From Cellvibrionaceae bacterium 1162T.S.0a.05 (GTDB lineage Bacteria; Pseudomonadota; Gammaproteobacteria; Pseudomonadales; Cellvibrionaceae), in NCBI GenBank assembly GCA_000964245.1, contig LANB01000001.1:537501-601500 (forward strand): a stretch of 64,000 bases of DNA, read 5' to 3'. Below the pieces are notes generated by a model. That model searched no databases. It saw only the letters and a program-made list of their open reading frames with translations, and was not told the origin of the DNA. A program made the position numbers and the translations under genes. Positions 1-8,370 of this stretch are shown here, piece after piece. Positions within the stretch are counted from its first letter, which is position 1. The number at the start of each line of letters is the position of its first letter.

Positions 1-574
1 ACTGTACAAAGTTTTTTAACTCCGCAGATTCAGACAAGGATTTCAGGGATTTCGTAAAACCGGAAGGGTCCTTGAACATTGCCTTCGCCGCCTGTGCTTT
101 CACACCTTCCACACCCGCAAGTTCAACGCCTTTATCAGCGAGCGCGCCCACCCACTTGTTTGCGTGATTTTCTACGAGAGAGGGCTCATGTTCCCATTCA
201 AGGGCCGCACGGATAAAACCGGAAGCCCACACCAGCAAAATGCCACTCACCGCTCCCAAAAAACACCCAAGTGCCGCACCGCCAAGGGATAAACCGCGGT
301 GCTTAAGCTCGGGAATGAGATAGAAAATCAATTTCGACAAGACATTCACCGCCAAACTACAGCCCCCAAATAAAAGAATGGCTGCAATCGGCACGGCATA
401 GAGCGCATTGACACCAAATTGGCGGATTAACGCGGCGAGGTCGTCAGTAAAGACAAAACACAAGCCGTAGGCCAGAACAAAAGCCAACAAACCGAACAAC
501 ATGGCATAAGCACCGGCTCGTGCGCCCTTGTAGGTAAACCAAATTAGCCACAGCGCAAATATCAGGTTAATCAT
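1..574 (-). CDS. CvpA-like integral membrane protein (partial, C-terminus outside window)
   Basis: The minus strand is open from an ATG at 574 to the window edge (191 codons visible), so the C-terminus is missing. The visible protein has about four hydrophobic segments. It starts MINLIFALWLIWFTYKGARAG and later has a glycine-rich membrane segment (SLGGAALGCFLGAVSG), the arrangement of CvpA/colicin-V-production-type proteins, followed by a soluble region. A GGGGA ribosome site lies 6 bases before the ATG. It is divergent from gcvP, with 274 bases between the starts. The family assignment rests on topology and the N-terminal pattern only; the biochemical role of CvpA proteins is poorly defined. 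Confidence 0.6.
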   Translation of the reverse strand, partial: MINLIFALWLIWFTYKGARAGAYAMLFGLLAFVLAYGLCFVFTDDLAALIRQFGVNALYAVPIAAILLFGGCSLAVNVLSKLIFYLIPELKHRGLSLGGAALGCFLGAVSGILLVWASGFIRAALEWEHEPSLVENHANKWVGALADKGVELAGVEGVKAQAAKAMFKDPSGFTKSLKSLSESAELKNFVQ

Positions 575-848
575 TAATTGTTATCCCCCTGGGCTGTTGA
601 TAAAATTGCCCCTCGCGTTCATAGCCATTTTAGCAGCCTGCGAGTTCCTGGCTGGCGCGATGCAAATACAGCAAAATCAAAAACCCAAAGGTCCGGCTAT
701 CCAGACGATTTGGGTAATAACTGAAGGTCCATGTTCTGTATTTAACCTGTTATCGCGTTGCAGCGTCGCGATGCCGAATTAACAAGGGATACAGGCACAG
801 GGCCTTCGTCTTTCTATCGAGAGTCCCAGATCAAGAATACCTGCAGCC

Positions 849-3773
849 ATGTCATCCGAGTCCAATCCGTCATCTGAAAAACCCCCATTTTCTCACTCGC
901 TTTTTCATCACACCGAATTTATACAACGGCACATCGGGCCCGACGAACAACAAACCGCGGCTATGTTAACCCGTCTCGGCGTCAACAGCTTCGAAGAACT
1001 TATTGCCCAAACCGTTCCCGAAAACATTCGCAGTGATGACACCCGCAACCTGAAACCTGCATGTAACGAACATGAAGCGCTTGCTGAGCTGAAAAGCCTC
1101 GCACAAAAGAACAACATTTTTCGCAGCTACATTGGCCTTGGGTATCACGATTGTTTTACACCCCCTGTCATTCAGCGCAATGTTCTGGAAAACCCCGGAT
1201 GGTATACGGCCTACACACCGTATCAACCGGAAATCGCGCAAGGGCGACTTGAAGGCCTGCTGAACTTCCAGCAAATGATCATAGAATTGAGCGGTATGGA
1301 AATGGCAAATGCCTCCATGCTTGATGAAGCCACCGCCGCCGCAGAAGCCATGAGTATGGCCAAGCGTTGCAGCCGTAAAAATCGCTCAAATGTTTTCTTA
1401 CTCGATGAAAACTGTTTGCCACAAACCAAAGAGGTCATAAAAACGCGTGCCGCGTATTTTGGTTTTGACATTCGCGAAGGCAATATCAACACCTTGAGTG
1501 AACAAGCACACTTCGCTGCCATCATCCAATATCCCGGTTGCGATGGCGAAGTGCCGCACTTGACGACACTGATCGAAAAAATTCACAGCCAGGATGCATT
1601 GGCCATTGTTGCCGCCGATATCCTGAGCCTTGTCCTCCTGCAAGCGCCCGGGGAAGCCGGTGCAGACATTGTTGTAGGCAGTAATCAACGCTTCGGTATT
1701 CCTATGGGCTTTGGCGGTCCACATGCCGCGTTTTTTGCTTTTCGCGAAGACTACAAGCGTTCCACGCCGGGCCGTATTATCGGTGTCAGCGTCGACGCAC
1801 GCGGCAAACCTGCCCTGCGTATGGCCATGCAAACCCGCGAGCAACATATTCGCCGCGAAAAAGCCAATTCAAATATTTGCACTTCACAGGTTTTGTTGGC
1901 GGTGATGAGCGCTTTTTATGCGATGTACCACGGCCCCCAAGGGGTAAAAAATATTGCTTCCCGAGTTCACCTCCTCGCCTGCTTGTGCGCCGAAGGTTTA
2001 AAAGAAATCGGCTGGCAACTGCGTTTTCCTCATTTCTTCGACACGCTTTGTATCGAAGTGGGCCACAAACAAGAAACGCTCTACGAGGCGGCTCTCGCAG
2101 CCAATATTAATTTCCGAAAAGTGGGCGACAACGCACTGGCACTCAGCTTCAACGAGTGCACCCGTTTGGATGACCTTGTCGATATCCTGAGTATTTTCTC
2201 TGAAAACTCACGCTATAAAATTGATCTCGAAAAATTGCAGGAAAAAGCGCAAACGACGCAATATTTAAGAACCGACATGCGACGTCGCAAAGATGCCCTG
2301 ACCCACGACGTGTTTTCGCGTTACCACAGTGAAACAGACATGTTGCGTTATCTAAAACGCCTGGAAAGTCGCGACATCGCTTTGAATCATGCAATGATTC
2401 CGCTCGGTTCCTGCACGATGAAATTAAATGCAACAGCCGAGATGATTCCTGTCACCTGGCCCGAGTTCTCGCGAATGCACCCCTTTGCCCCTGCGGAGCA
2501 AACTGCGGGATACCGCGAGCTCTTCGCACAATTGGAAAATATGTTGCGTGCCTGTACCGGCTACGATGCCATCAGCTTGCAACCGAATGCCGGCTCGCAG
2601 GGCGAATACGCCGGCCTGGTCGCGATTCGGCGTTATTTCGCTTCCAAAGGTGAAGACCAAAGACAAATTTGTTTAATACCCGCCTCCGCACACGGCACCA
2701 ACCCCGCTTCCGCACAAATGGTCGGAATGAAAGTGGTTGTCACCGCTTGCGATGACAACGGCAACGTGGACATTGCCGACCTGCAGGACAAAGTCACGCG
2801 CTACGGCGATCAAATTGCCGCCTTGATGGTGACCTACCCTTCCACTCATGGCGTATTTGAAGAAGATATTGTCGCAATCTGCGATTTATTGCATTCGGTC
2901 GGCGCTCAGGTCTACATCGATGGCGCAAATATGAATGCGCTGGTCGGCCTCGCGGCGCCCGGTCAGTTTGGGGGCGATGTCAGCCACTTGAACCTCCACA
3001 AGACATTTTGTATTCCCCATGGTGGCGGTGGTCCAGGCATGGGCCCTATTGGTGTCAAAGCACACCTCGCCGATTTCCTACCCTCGCACCCCCTGGTTGC
3101 TCCCGAGAATACCCGCATAGAGAACGGCACTATCTCTGCTGCCCCCTGGGGTTCAGCGAGCATTTTGCCCATCAGCTGGATGTATGTACGCATGATGGGT
3201 CGCGAAGGCATGCGAAAAGCGACGGAATATGCAATTTTAAACGCCAACTATATTGCGACCCGCCTGCAAGCACACTATCCGATTCTCTACAAAGGTAAGA
3301 ACGGCAGGGTCGCCCATGAATGCCTACTGGATTTGCGACCACTCAAGGAAAGCAGCGGAATCAGTGAAGAAGACATCGCCAAACGCCTGATGGATTTTGG
3401 CTTTCATGCTCCGACCATGTCATTCCCTGTGGCAGGCACATTGATGATTGAGCCAACCGAATCCGAGAGCAAGGAAGAACTTGACCGGTTTTGTGATGCC
3501 ATGATCAAGATACGTGAGGAAGTCACCCAGGTTGAGCAGGGCCTCTGGCCCCGGGACAACAACCCTCTGGCTCGAGCTCCCCACACGCTGGACGACGTGA
3601 TGGAAGAGTGGCAGCGCCCCTACAGCCGTGATGAGGCGGCGCGTCCTTTGCCCTGGTTAAATGAGGCCAAGGTGTGGCCCCACGTCAATCGCATTGACAA
3701 TGTTCACGGTGACCGCAATCTGATTTGCAGTTGCCCTGCGCTCAGTGAATATCAGGAAACAGAGGTAAAATAA
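849..3773 (+). CDS. gcvP: Glycine dehydrogenase (aminomethyl-transferring), glycine cleavage system P protein
   Basis: This 974-residue PLP enzyme decarboxylates glycine and passes the aminomethyl group to lipoyl-GcvH. The length matches the single-chain (fused alpha/beta) gammaproteobacterial form, usually about 950-970 residues. Visible signatures are RHIGP near the N-terminus, GSCTMKLNATAEM, and the PLP-lysine site HLNLHKTFCIPHGGGGPG with Lys near residue 718. The ATG at 849 gives the usual N-terminal length. gcvT and gcvH are not in the window, so gcvP stands alone here. No glycine riboswitch was recognised in the 274 bases upstream. A strong terminator follows the stop directly. Confidence 0.97.
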   Translation: MSSESNPSSEKPPFSHSLFHHTEFIQRHIGPDEQQTAAMLTRLGVNSFEELIAQTVPENIRSDDTRNLKPACNEHEALAELKSLAQKNNIFRSYIGLGYHDCFTPPVIQRNVLENPGWYTAYTPYQPEIAQGRLEGLLNFQQMIIELSGMEMANASMLDEATAAAEAMSMAKRCSRKNRSNVFLLDENCLPQTKEVIKTRAAYFGFDIREGNINTLSEQAHFAAIIQYPGCDGEVPHLTTLIEKIHSQDALAIVAADILSLVLLQAPGEAGADIVVGSNQRFGIPMGFGGPHAAFFAFREDYKRSTPGRIIGVSVDARGKPALRMAMQTREQHIRREKANSNICTSQVLLAVMSAFYAMYHGPQGVKNIASRVHLLACLCAEGLKEIGWQLRFPHFFDTLCIEVGHKQETLYEAALAANINFRKVGDNALALSFNECTRLDDLVDILSIFSENSRYKIDLEKLQEKAQTTQYLRTDMRRRKDALTHDVFSRYHSETDMLRYLKRLESRDIALNHAMIPLGSCTMKLNATAEMIPVTWPEFSRMHPFAPAEQTAGYRELFAQLENMLRACTGYDAISLQPNAGSQGEYAGLVAIRRYFASKGEDQRQICLIPASAHGTNPASAQMVGMKVVVTACDDNGNVDIADLQDKVTRYGDQIAALMVTYPSTHGVFEEDIVAICDLLHSVGAQVYIDGANMNALVGLAAPGQFGGDVSHLNLHKTFCIPHGGGGPGMGPIGVKAHLADFLPSHPLVAPENTRIENGTISAAPWGSASILPISWMYVRMMGREGMRKATEYAILNANYIATRLQAHYPILYKGKNGRVAHECLLDLRPLKESSGISEEDIAKRLMDFGFHAPTMSFPVAGTLMIEPTESESKEELDRFCDAMIKIREEVTQVEQGLWPRDNNPLARAPHTLDDVMEEWQRPYSRDEAARPLPWLNEAKVWPHVNRIDNVHGDRNLICSCPALSEYQETEVK

Positions 3774-3780
3774 GAGGCAA

Positions 3781-3808
3781 AAAAAAGCAGCCAATGGCTG
3801 CTTTTTTA
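3781..3808. terminator. Bidirectional Rho-independent terminator between gcvP and exbD
   Basis: The near-perfect dyad AGCAGCCA-A-TGGCTGCT is flanked by an A-run on the left and TTTTTT on the right. It can therefore terminate gcvP on the plus strand and the convergent exbD on the minus strand. Confidence 0.9.
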
Positions 3809-3830
3809 TTAGATTTCAATAACTTGCAGT

Positions 3831-4247
3831 CTAGTCAGCAAAAGGCACCAGCGACACGTTGTACACCTTGGCTTCCCTGGCGGCATCTGCAATCACGATA
3901 TAGGTTTCCGCTGAGCTCTCTTCATGCGCACGCACAACCACGGAGCCTTCAGGCGCTTCTGCGTGCTTTTGGGCTATCAGGGAACGCACTGAGCGCTTAT
4001 CTACGCGGCGGTTATCGATGAATATTTCATCCGCCGAAGTCACTTGTATGAGGATATTCTTACTTTTCAAGTCCTCGGGTGGAGGCTGATCATTGTTCTC
4101 TGGGACATTCACGCCTATTGTCTTCTCTTTTACGAAGGAGGCGGTAACAATGAAGAAAATTAACATGATGAACACCACGTCGAGCATGGGCGTCAGGTCT
4201 ATATCAGCCTTGTCTTCGGCTTCTTTCTTATGTCTTCTACGACTCAC
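3831..4247 (-). CDS. exbD: ExbD/TolR-family biopolymer transport protein
   Basis: This 138-residue inner-membrane protein has a charged cytoplasmic N-terminus, then DIDLTPMLDVVFIMLIFFIVTASF (one membrane helix carrying the conserved Asp of ExbD/TolR), then a periplasmic domain. ExbD works with ExbB and TonB to energise outer-membrane transporters. The start is GTG at 4247, preceded by GGAGAA. It is unusual in standing alone: no exbB or tonB is adjacent, although a protein with a TonB-like C-terminus is encoded at 8371. ExbD is preferred over TolR because a complete tolQRAB cluster is present elsewhere in the window. Confidence 0.88.
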   Translation of the reverse strand: MSRRRHKKEAEDKADIDLTPMLDVVFIMLIFFIVTASFVKEKTIGVNVPENNDQPPPEDLKSKNILIQVTSADEIFIDNRRVDKRSVRSLIAQKHAEAPEGSVVVRAHEESSAETYIVIADAAREAKVYNVSLVPFAD

Positions 4248-4412
4248 GTGTTTATTCTCCGACAGCTATCTATTTTGCGGGGGCCATTCTACATCAACTT
4301 TACGCAAGACGCGCGCTCTGCAAGCATTTTTATGGTGAATGGCCAAACAGGCCCCCAAATGGGGCAAAATCCCGCCTGGAAGTACATTAAGTAGAGAATA
4401 GTAGGCGAAATC

Positions 4413-5516
4413 GTGTCTGTGCAACGTAAAATCATCCATTGTGATGCCGATTGTTTTTTCGCGGCAATCGAGATGCGTGACGACCCCAATCTCCGCAATC
4501 GACCGCTTGCTGTCGGTGGCAGCGCTGAACGACGAGGTGTCATTGCAACCTGCAATTATGACGCTCGGCGTTTTGGGGTGAGATCAGCGATGTCGACTGC
4601 ACATGCGCTTCGTTTATGCCCCGATCTCCTTGTTGTTCCCCCAAACATGGATAAATACATTCATGCCTCGCGCGAAATGCGAAATATTTTTTACGATTAC
4701 ACCGATTTAATTGAGCCGCTTTCGTTAGATGAAGCTTTTCTGGATGTCAGTGAGTGTCATCGACTAAAAGGTAGTGCAACGCTCATCGCAGAAGAAATTC
4801 GACAACGAATTTACGAAAAATTGCAGATTACTGTGTCAGCGGGTGTCGCGAACAGCAAATTTTTGTCAAAAATTGCCAGTGATTTGAATAAACCCGATGG
4901 AATTTTTGTCATTCCCCCAAAAAATGTCGAAAAATTTATCAAAACGCTCCCCATTGGAAAGATTTTTGGTGTTGGCAAGGTCACGCAAGCCAAAATGCAC
5001 AATATGCATATTCAAAATTGTGAAGATTTGGCAAAGCTGAGCATATTCGAATTGGTTGAACACTTCGGTAGCCATGGAAAACAACTTTATGAATTGTGCC
5101 GTGGAATAGATTTACGTGAAGTCACACCGAAAAGGCAGCGCAAATCCCTGAGCGTCGAACATACCTTTGCCGATGATTTAACGAATACGGATGCCTGCCT
5201 GGCTAAAGTTCCTGGTTTATTTCTTCAATTGCATAGCCGTCTACGCCGAATGAACACCTGGCAACGGATTACCAAGGTCTTTGCCAAAGTAAAATTTACC
5301 GATTTCAGTTCCACCAGTATCGAAAAAACCGGTTTAAGCCCTTCAAAAGAAAATTATGAAGCGCTTGTACGGGAAGCGTGTGAAAGAAAAAACCTGGCCG
5401 TTCGTCTGCTGGGTTTGGGTATCCGATTTGTCGATGAAAAAGAGGAAGACGAAGCAATTCAATTGGAGCTTTTCGAAAAATTCCCCGAATTGTTGTTAGA
5501 ACGGCAAAAAAATTAA
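4413..5516 (+). CDS. dinB: DNA polymerase IV (Y-family translesion polymerase)
   Basis: This 367-residue Y-family polymerase copies damaged templates. It shows the catalytic IIHCDADCFFAAIE motif at residues 7-20 and SLDEAFLD near residues 105-112, which supply the metal-binding acids, then the helix-hairpin-helix and little-finger regions. The C-terminus carries QLELF, a good match to the beta-clamp-binding motif QLxLF. The start used is GTG at 4413, which gives the normal N-terminus. It is divergent from exbD with 165 bases between. No clear LexA box (CTGT-N8-ACAG) was seen, so SOS control is not evident. Confidence 0.95.
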   Translation: MSVQRKIIHCDADCFFAAIEMRDDPNLRNRPLAVGGSAERRGVIATCNYDARRFGVRSAMSTAHALRLCPDLLVVPPNMDKYIHASREMRNIFYDYTDLIEPLSLDEAFLDVSECHRLKGSATLIAEEIRQRIYEKLQITVSAGVANSKFLSKIASDLNKPDGIFVIPPKNVEKFIKTLPIGKIFGVGKVTQAKMHNMHIQNCEDLAKLSIFELVEHFGSHGKQLYELCRGIDLREVTPKRQRKSLSVEHTFADDLTNTDACLAKVPGLFLQLHSRLRRMNTWQRITKVFAKVKFTDFSSTSIEKTGLSPSKENYEALVREACERKNLAVRLLGLGIRFVDEKEEDEAIQLELFEKFPELLLERQKN

Positions 5517-5575
5517 AATTTTTGGCAAAAAATCCTTTATTTTTTAAAAAATTACGCGCATTAATCGGAAATTAC

Positions 5576-5603
5576 TTGAATTTTCCAATTTATATCGTAA
5601 TGT
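5576..5603 (+). promoter_or_regulatory. Predicted sigma70 promoter of the histone-like gene
   Basis: A -35 TTGAAT (5576-5581) and a -10 TAATGT (5598-5603) are separated by 16 bases within an A/T-rich stretch between dinB and the Lys/Ala-rich gene. It was read by eye. Confidence 0.45.
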
Positions 5604-5646
5604 ATTAAAACGTTGTAACGTTCAACTTAAATAAAGGTACTATATT

Positions 5647-6525
5647 ATGGCTCGTAAAAAAGCAACCAAAGCCAAGAAGGCTGTAGATCCGGTAGCTAAA
5701 CTGGAAAAGGAATTAGCCAGTTTAACCGCCGCTCTTCAAAAAGCGCGTGCAGCAAAACTGAAAGGTCTTACTGCCGAAGCTAGCAAAACTGCAAAAGAAG
5801 CTGCTGCCACTGCCAAGAAAGCAAAATCAGCAAAAGCAAAAGTCGCTTCTATTCGCAAAAAGAAAAAGTCGGCTGCTCAAGCCAAGCAACTGAAAGCTGC
5901 TCAAGCTGCTGCTGCTAAAGCTTCTGCTGCAGCCAAAGCGGCTAAATCAGCTGCTTCAGCTGCTAAAGCGACTGCTTCCGCAGCAAAAGCTGAAGCCAAG
6001 CAATTAGCGACTTCTGAGAAAGCAACTGCGAAAGCACAAGCTTCTCTCGCCAAGAAAGCCGCTGCCGCTGCCAAGAAAGCAGCTGCTAAAGAGAAAGCTG
6101 CTGCCAAGAAAGCTGCCAAGAAAGCTGCTGCCAAGGCTAAAATCGCAGCCAGGAAAGCCGCTGCGAAAGCTAAATTAGCTGCCAAGAAAAAAGCCGCTAA
6201 AGAAAAAGCTGCCGCCAAGAAAGCTGCTGCCAAGGCCAAAGCGGCTGCTAAAAAAGCCGCTGCTAAAGCCAAAGCTGCTGCTAAAAAGCAAGCCGCTAAA
6301 GCCAAAGCCGCTGCCAAAAAGAAACCCAAGAAGAAAAAAGCCGCTGCCAAGAAGAAGGTAGCCAAGAAAAAGGCAGCTCCCAAGAAGAAGGCAGCCAAGA
6401 AAAAGGCAGCGCCTAAGAAGAAGGTAGCCAAGAAAAAGGCAGCCCCCAAGAAGAAGGCAGCCAAGAAAAAAGCCGCTCCAAAGAAAAAAGCGGGTAAGAA
6501 AAGAGGTAGACCAGCCAAGAAATAA
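5647..6525 (+). CDS. Histone H1-like Lys/Ala-rich nucleoid protein (AlgP/Hc-like)
   Basis: The protein has 292 residues, almost entirely Ala and Lys. A moderately varied N-terminal segment (about residues 1-40, with a short heptad-like stretch PVAKLEKELASLTAALQKA) leads into long AAAKKAAAKAKAAAKK runs and a final block of KKKAAPKKKAAKK repeats ending GKKRGRPAKK. The end resembles an AT-hook (GRP core). Such tails bind DNA non-specifically, as in eukaryotic H1, chlamydial Hc proteins and Pseudomonas AlgP. It is monocistronic, with its own promoter and a strong terminator. The regulatory role attributed to AlgP cannot be inferred from composition alone. Repeat number probably varies between strains. 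Confidence 0.8.
   Translation: MARKKATKAKKAVDPVAKLEKELASLTAALQKARAAKLKGLTAEASKTAKEAAATAKKAKSAKAKVASIRKKKKSAAQAKQLKAAQAAAAKASAAAKAAKSAASAAKATASAAKAEAKQLATSEKATAKAQASLAKKAAAAAKKAAAKEKAAAKKAAKKAAAKAKIAARKAAAKAKLAAKKKAAKEKAAAKKAAAKAKAAAKKAAAKAKAAAKKQAAKAKAAAKKKPKKKKAAAKKKVAKKKAAPKKKAAKKKAAPKKKVAKKKAAPKKKAAKKKAAPKKKAGKKRGRPAKK
6358..6489 (+). repeat. Four tandem 33-bp coding repeats in the histone-like gene
   Basis: Four head-to-tail 33-bp units begin at 6358, 6391, 6424 and 6457. Each encodes a variant of (V/A)AKKKAAPKKK. The units differ at only a few positions. Such a tract can expand or contract in frame. Confidence 0.85.
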
Positions 6526-6550
6526 AGGCTGATTTCCTTGAAAAACAAAA

Positions 6551-6577
6551 ACGCCGGGCTTGCCCGGCGTTTTTTTT
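6551..6577 (+). terminator. Rho-independent terminator of the histone-like gene
   Basis: A perfect 9-bp stem ACGCCGGGC/GCCCGGCGT with a TT centre is followed by T7. It lies 25 bases after the stop codon. Confidence 0.93.
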
Positions 6578-6597
6578 ATCAAGCTCGTTGCATTGAT

Positions 6598-7230
6598 CTA
6601 TCCCGTCGGCCGTTTTCCCATCTCAAAACGCTGAATTTCGGTTTCACGAACCTCACATCGCGCCTGAAACTCCAATAATTCACCGGAACCGCCTTCCGCA
6701 TCGAAATTTATTCGAAATACCCAATGATTTTCACCAAGTGATTCAGGCTCTGGTTGACGCTCAAGATCATTCATATTCAACATCAGGCGGGTGCGCTCTG
6801 CTTTATAGGCTTCACATACCTCCCTTGCTTTCGCAAGACGGGCCATTTTCTCTTCCAATTTACGCTTTTCTTCCTCAAGACGAAGCCGTTCCTTTTCTTC
6901 CTCGCTGAGATTTTTAACACTGGGAATTTTCGTTGTCAGGGTTTCAAGCGAAATACCATCCACCATTTCACTGTAAGTACGGCCATTCACCTGACGGCAA
7001 CGAAATCGAAAAATGGGGTGGTCTTTCCGGCTTTGCTCAAGATCAATGGTGCCATCCAGGATTTCGCTGCAACGCTCAAGGGCGTCGACATTTTCCGCCG
7101 CATCTTTTAATTGCAGATAAAGTGTTTGATAACTTAATGGTAGCCACAACCGGGATTCATCGAATGCGGCAGCGGGAAAACAAATGAATGTGGCGAGCCC
7201 AATTAGCTTGCCAAGCGGATTGTTGAACAT
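6598..7230 (-). CDS. Conserved-type hypothetical exported protein with central coiled coil
   Basis: The function is not recognised. From the ATG at 7230 the protein has 210 residues; an AGG ribosome site sits a few bases upstream. A TTG four codons further upstream is also possible but less likely. The N-terminus is a plausible Sec signal peptide (MFNNPLGKLIGLATFICFPAAA then FDES). A Glu/Lys/Arg-rich helix of about 45 residues (EEEKERLRLEEEKRKLEEKM) looks like a coiled coil. The C-terminal part contains two cysteines in contexts suggesting a folded periplasmic domain. It is convergent with the histone-like gene. Confidence 0.6.
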   Translation of the reverse strand: MFNNPLGKLIGLATFICFPAAAFDESRLWLPLSYQTLYLQLKDAAENVDALERCSEILDGTIDLEQSRKDHPIFRFRCRQVNGRTYSEMVDGISLETLTTKIPSVKNLSEEEKERLRLEEEKRKLEEKMARLAKAREVCEAYKAERTRLMLNMNDLERQPEPESLGENHWVFRINFDAEGGSGELLEFQARCEVRETEIQRFEMGKRPTG

Positions 7231-7382
7231 AGAGACCTGCAATCAGCACTATTTTAAAGAGTCTAGACCACTATTAGAGCCCGTGTGATTGTGGCGGCGG
7301 CGCGCTAACCCGCACAGCATCCGGGGATACTGTGCGACTAAAATGCAGATTATAAAATTCGACGGAGACGCCGCGACGTGGC

Positions 7383-8075
7383 CTAACCCAAGGCAGCCAA
7401 AGAGTGATAATCCAGGTTTTCTCTCGGCGTTATTGCGAGTCGATCAAATTCCAGATTCCAATTTACAAGCAATCTTGCCAGGGCTTTTGCTTGTTCATCC
7501 AGGCTCTGTAACTCTTCCATGGTGTCCTTGGGCCCAGTGTAGAGTTTAATTTTTCGATGATTGGACGCAAAAACATGCTCAGGATAGGACATGCGGTATA
7601 CCTCCAACTTCCAGCGAAGGTTATGCACGACATTGCGATAGTATTCCAGTTTGGTTTCCAGAGAAATTTTCCTTAAGTCAGATAATGCTCCGAATACCTG
7701 AAAATCCGTTCCGAACACCACCACCCGCTTACAATTTGAATCTGCAACAACAGTGGCCGTACGTTGCTGATCTATCAAAACCGCGAGATCACCAAATACT
7801 TCACCCGGCGTAATGTAATTCACCACCTTGCGCTCATCCCCTTTTTCGCCAACAACCACAACAAGTTGACCTTTTAAGAGAAAATAAAGCCACTGATCTT
7901 TCTGACCTTTCTCCAGCAAGACTTCTCCCGGGCTGTATTCAATAATTCTGGAGTAACTCATTAGCAGGTCGTACTGCCACTGATTCTTCTGTTTGATCGC
8001 CTTATAGAAGGGGATGGAAGAAAGTAATTTATCCAGGCTGTCCTGGGGATAATGATGAAGCGGATGGACTTCCAT
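7383..8075 (-). CDS. Cyclic-nucleotide-binding (cNMP/CRP-N) domain protein without DNA-binding domain
   Basis: This 230-residue protein has one cNMP-binding beta-roll, at about residues 45-150. The phosphate-binding cassette reads GEVFGDLAVLIDQQRTATVVA, with Asp where Glu is usual and the ligand Arg retained. A helical C-terminus of about 70 residues has no recognisable helix-turn-helix, so it is more likely a sensor or regulatory subunit than a CRP-type transcription factor. Its ligand is unknown. It is transcribed alone and divergently from the gene at 8371. Confidence 0.7.
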   Translation of the reverse strand: MEVHPLHHYPQDSLDKLLSSIPFYKAIKQKNQWQYDLLMSYSRIIEYSPGEVLLEKGQKDQWLYFLLKGQLVVVVGEKGDERKVVNYITPGEVFGDLAVLIDQQRTATVVADSNCKRVVVFGTDFQVFGALSDLRKISLETKLEYYRNVVHNLRWKLEVYRMSYPEHVFASNHRKIKLYTGPKDTMEELQSLDEQAKALARLLVNWNLEFDRLAITPRENLDYHSLAALG

Positions 8076-8370
8076 AAGGTTTGCTCTATCGCTCTGTCAG
8101 TTTTTTAGTTGTACGGACATTTTTGTTAAAAGATAGACTGAATTCTGCGTTTTGAGTCGTATTTTTTATGTACAAGAGAGAGGAAATGCCAATTTTGCTG
8201 TCTAATTCACGAAACAGATTTATGTGATTAATAGGTGAAATCCTCGATTTTTCGCGTTTTGGAGCATAATATTAGAGATGTCGGTTGAAGTAGATGACTG
8301 CTTCACCCTGACGACTGGAAAATACACCGGCAGGAAGGCTAATAGTCAGATAAAACAAACGAGAGTAAGT
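8076..8370. other. Divergent intergenic region (295 bp)
   Basis: The region is A/T-rich and contains the presumed promoters for the cNMP-domain gene (minus) and the chalcone-isomerase-like/TonB gene (plus). Near 8264-8275 a GCATAATATT segment could be a -10 element for the plus-strand gene. No other structure was seen. An open frame extends upstream of 8371 in frame with the gene, but it lacks a signal-peptide-compatible start. Confidence 0.4.

Noticed and set aside
597-782. A 61-residue plus-strand frame upstream of gcvP with a hydrophobic start
   Set aside because: It has a TTG start without a good ribosome site, no family resemblance, and lies in the divergent promoter region.
575-848. 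Possible glycine riboswitch before gcvP
   Set aside because: The conserved glycine-aptamer cores were not found.
4248-4412. LexA box in front of dinB
   Set aside because: No CTGT-N8-ACAG pattern was found in the intergenic region.
5901-6582. Long minus-strand frames opposite the histone-like gene (215 and 135 residues)
   Set aside because: They are mirror products of the Lys/Ala repeat (runs of Ala/Phe/Leu) with no start signals.
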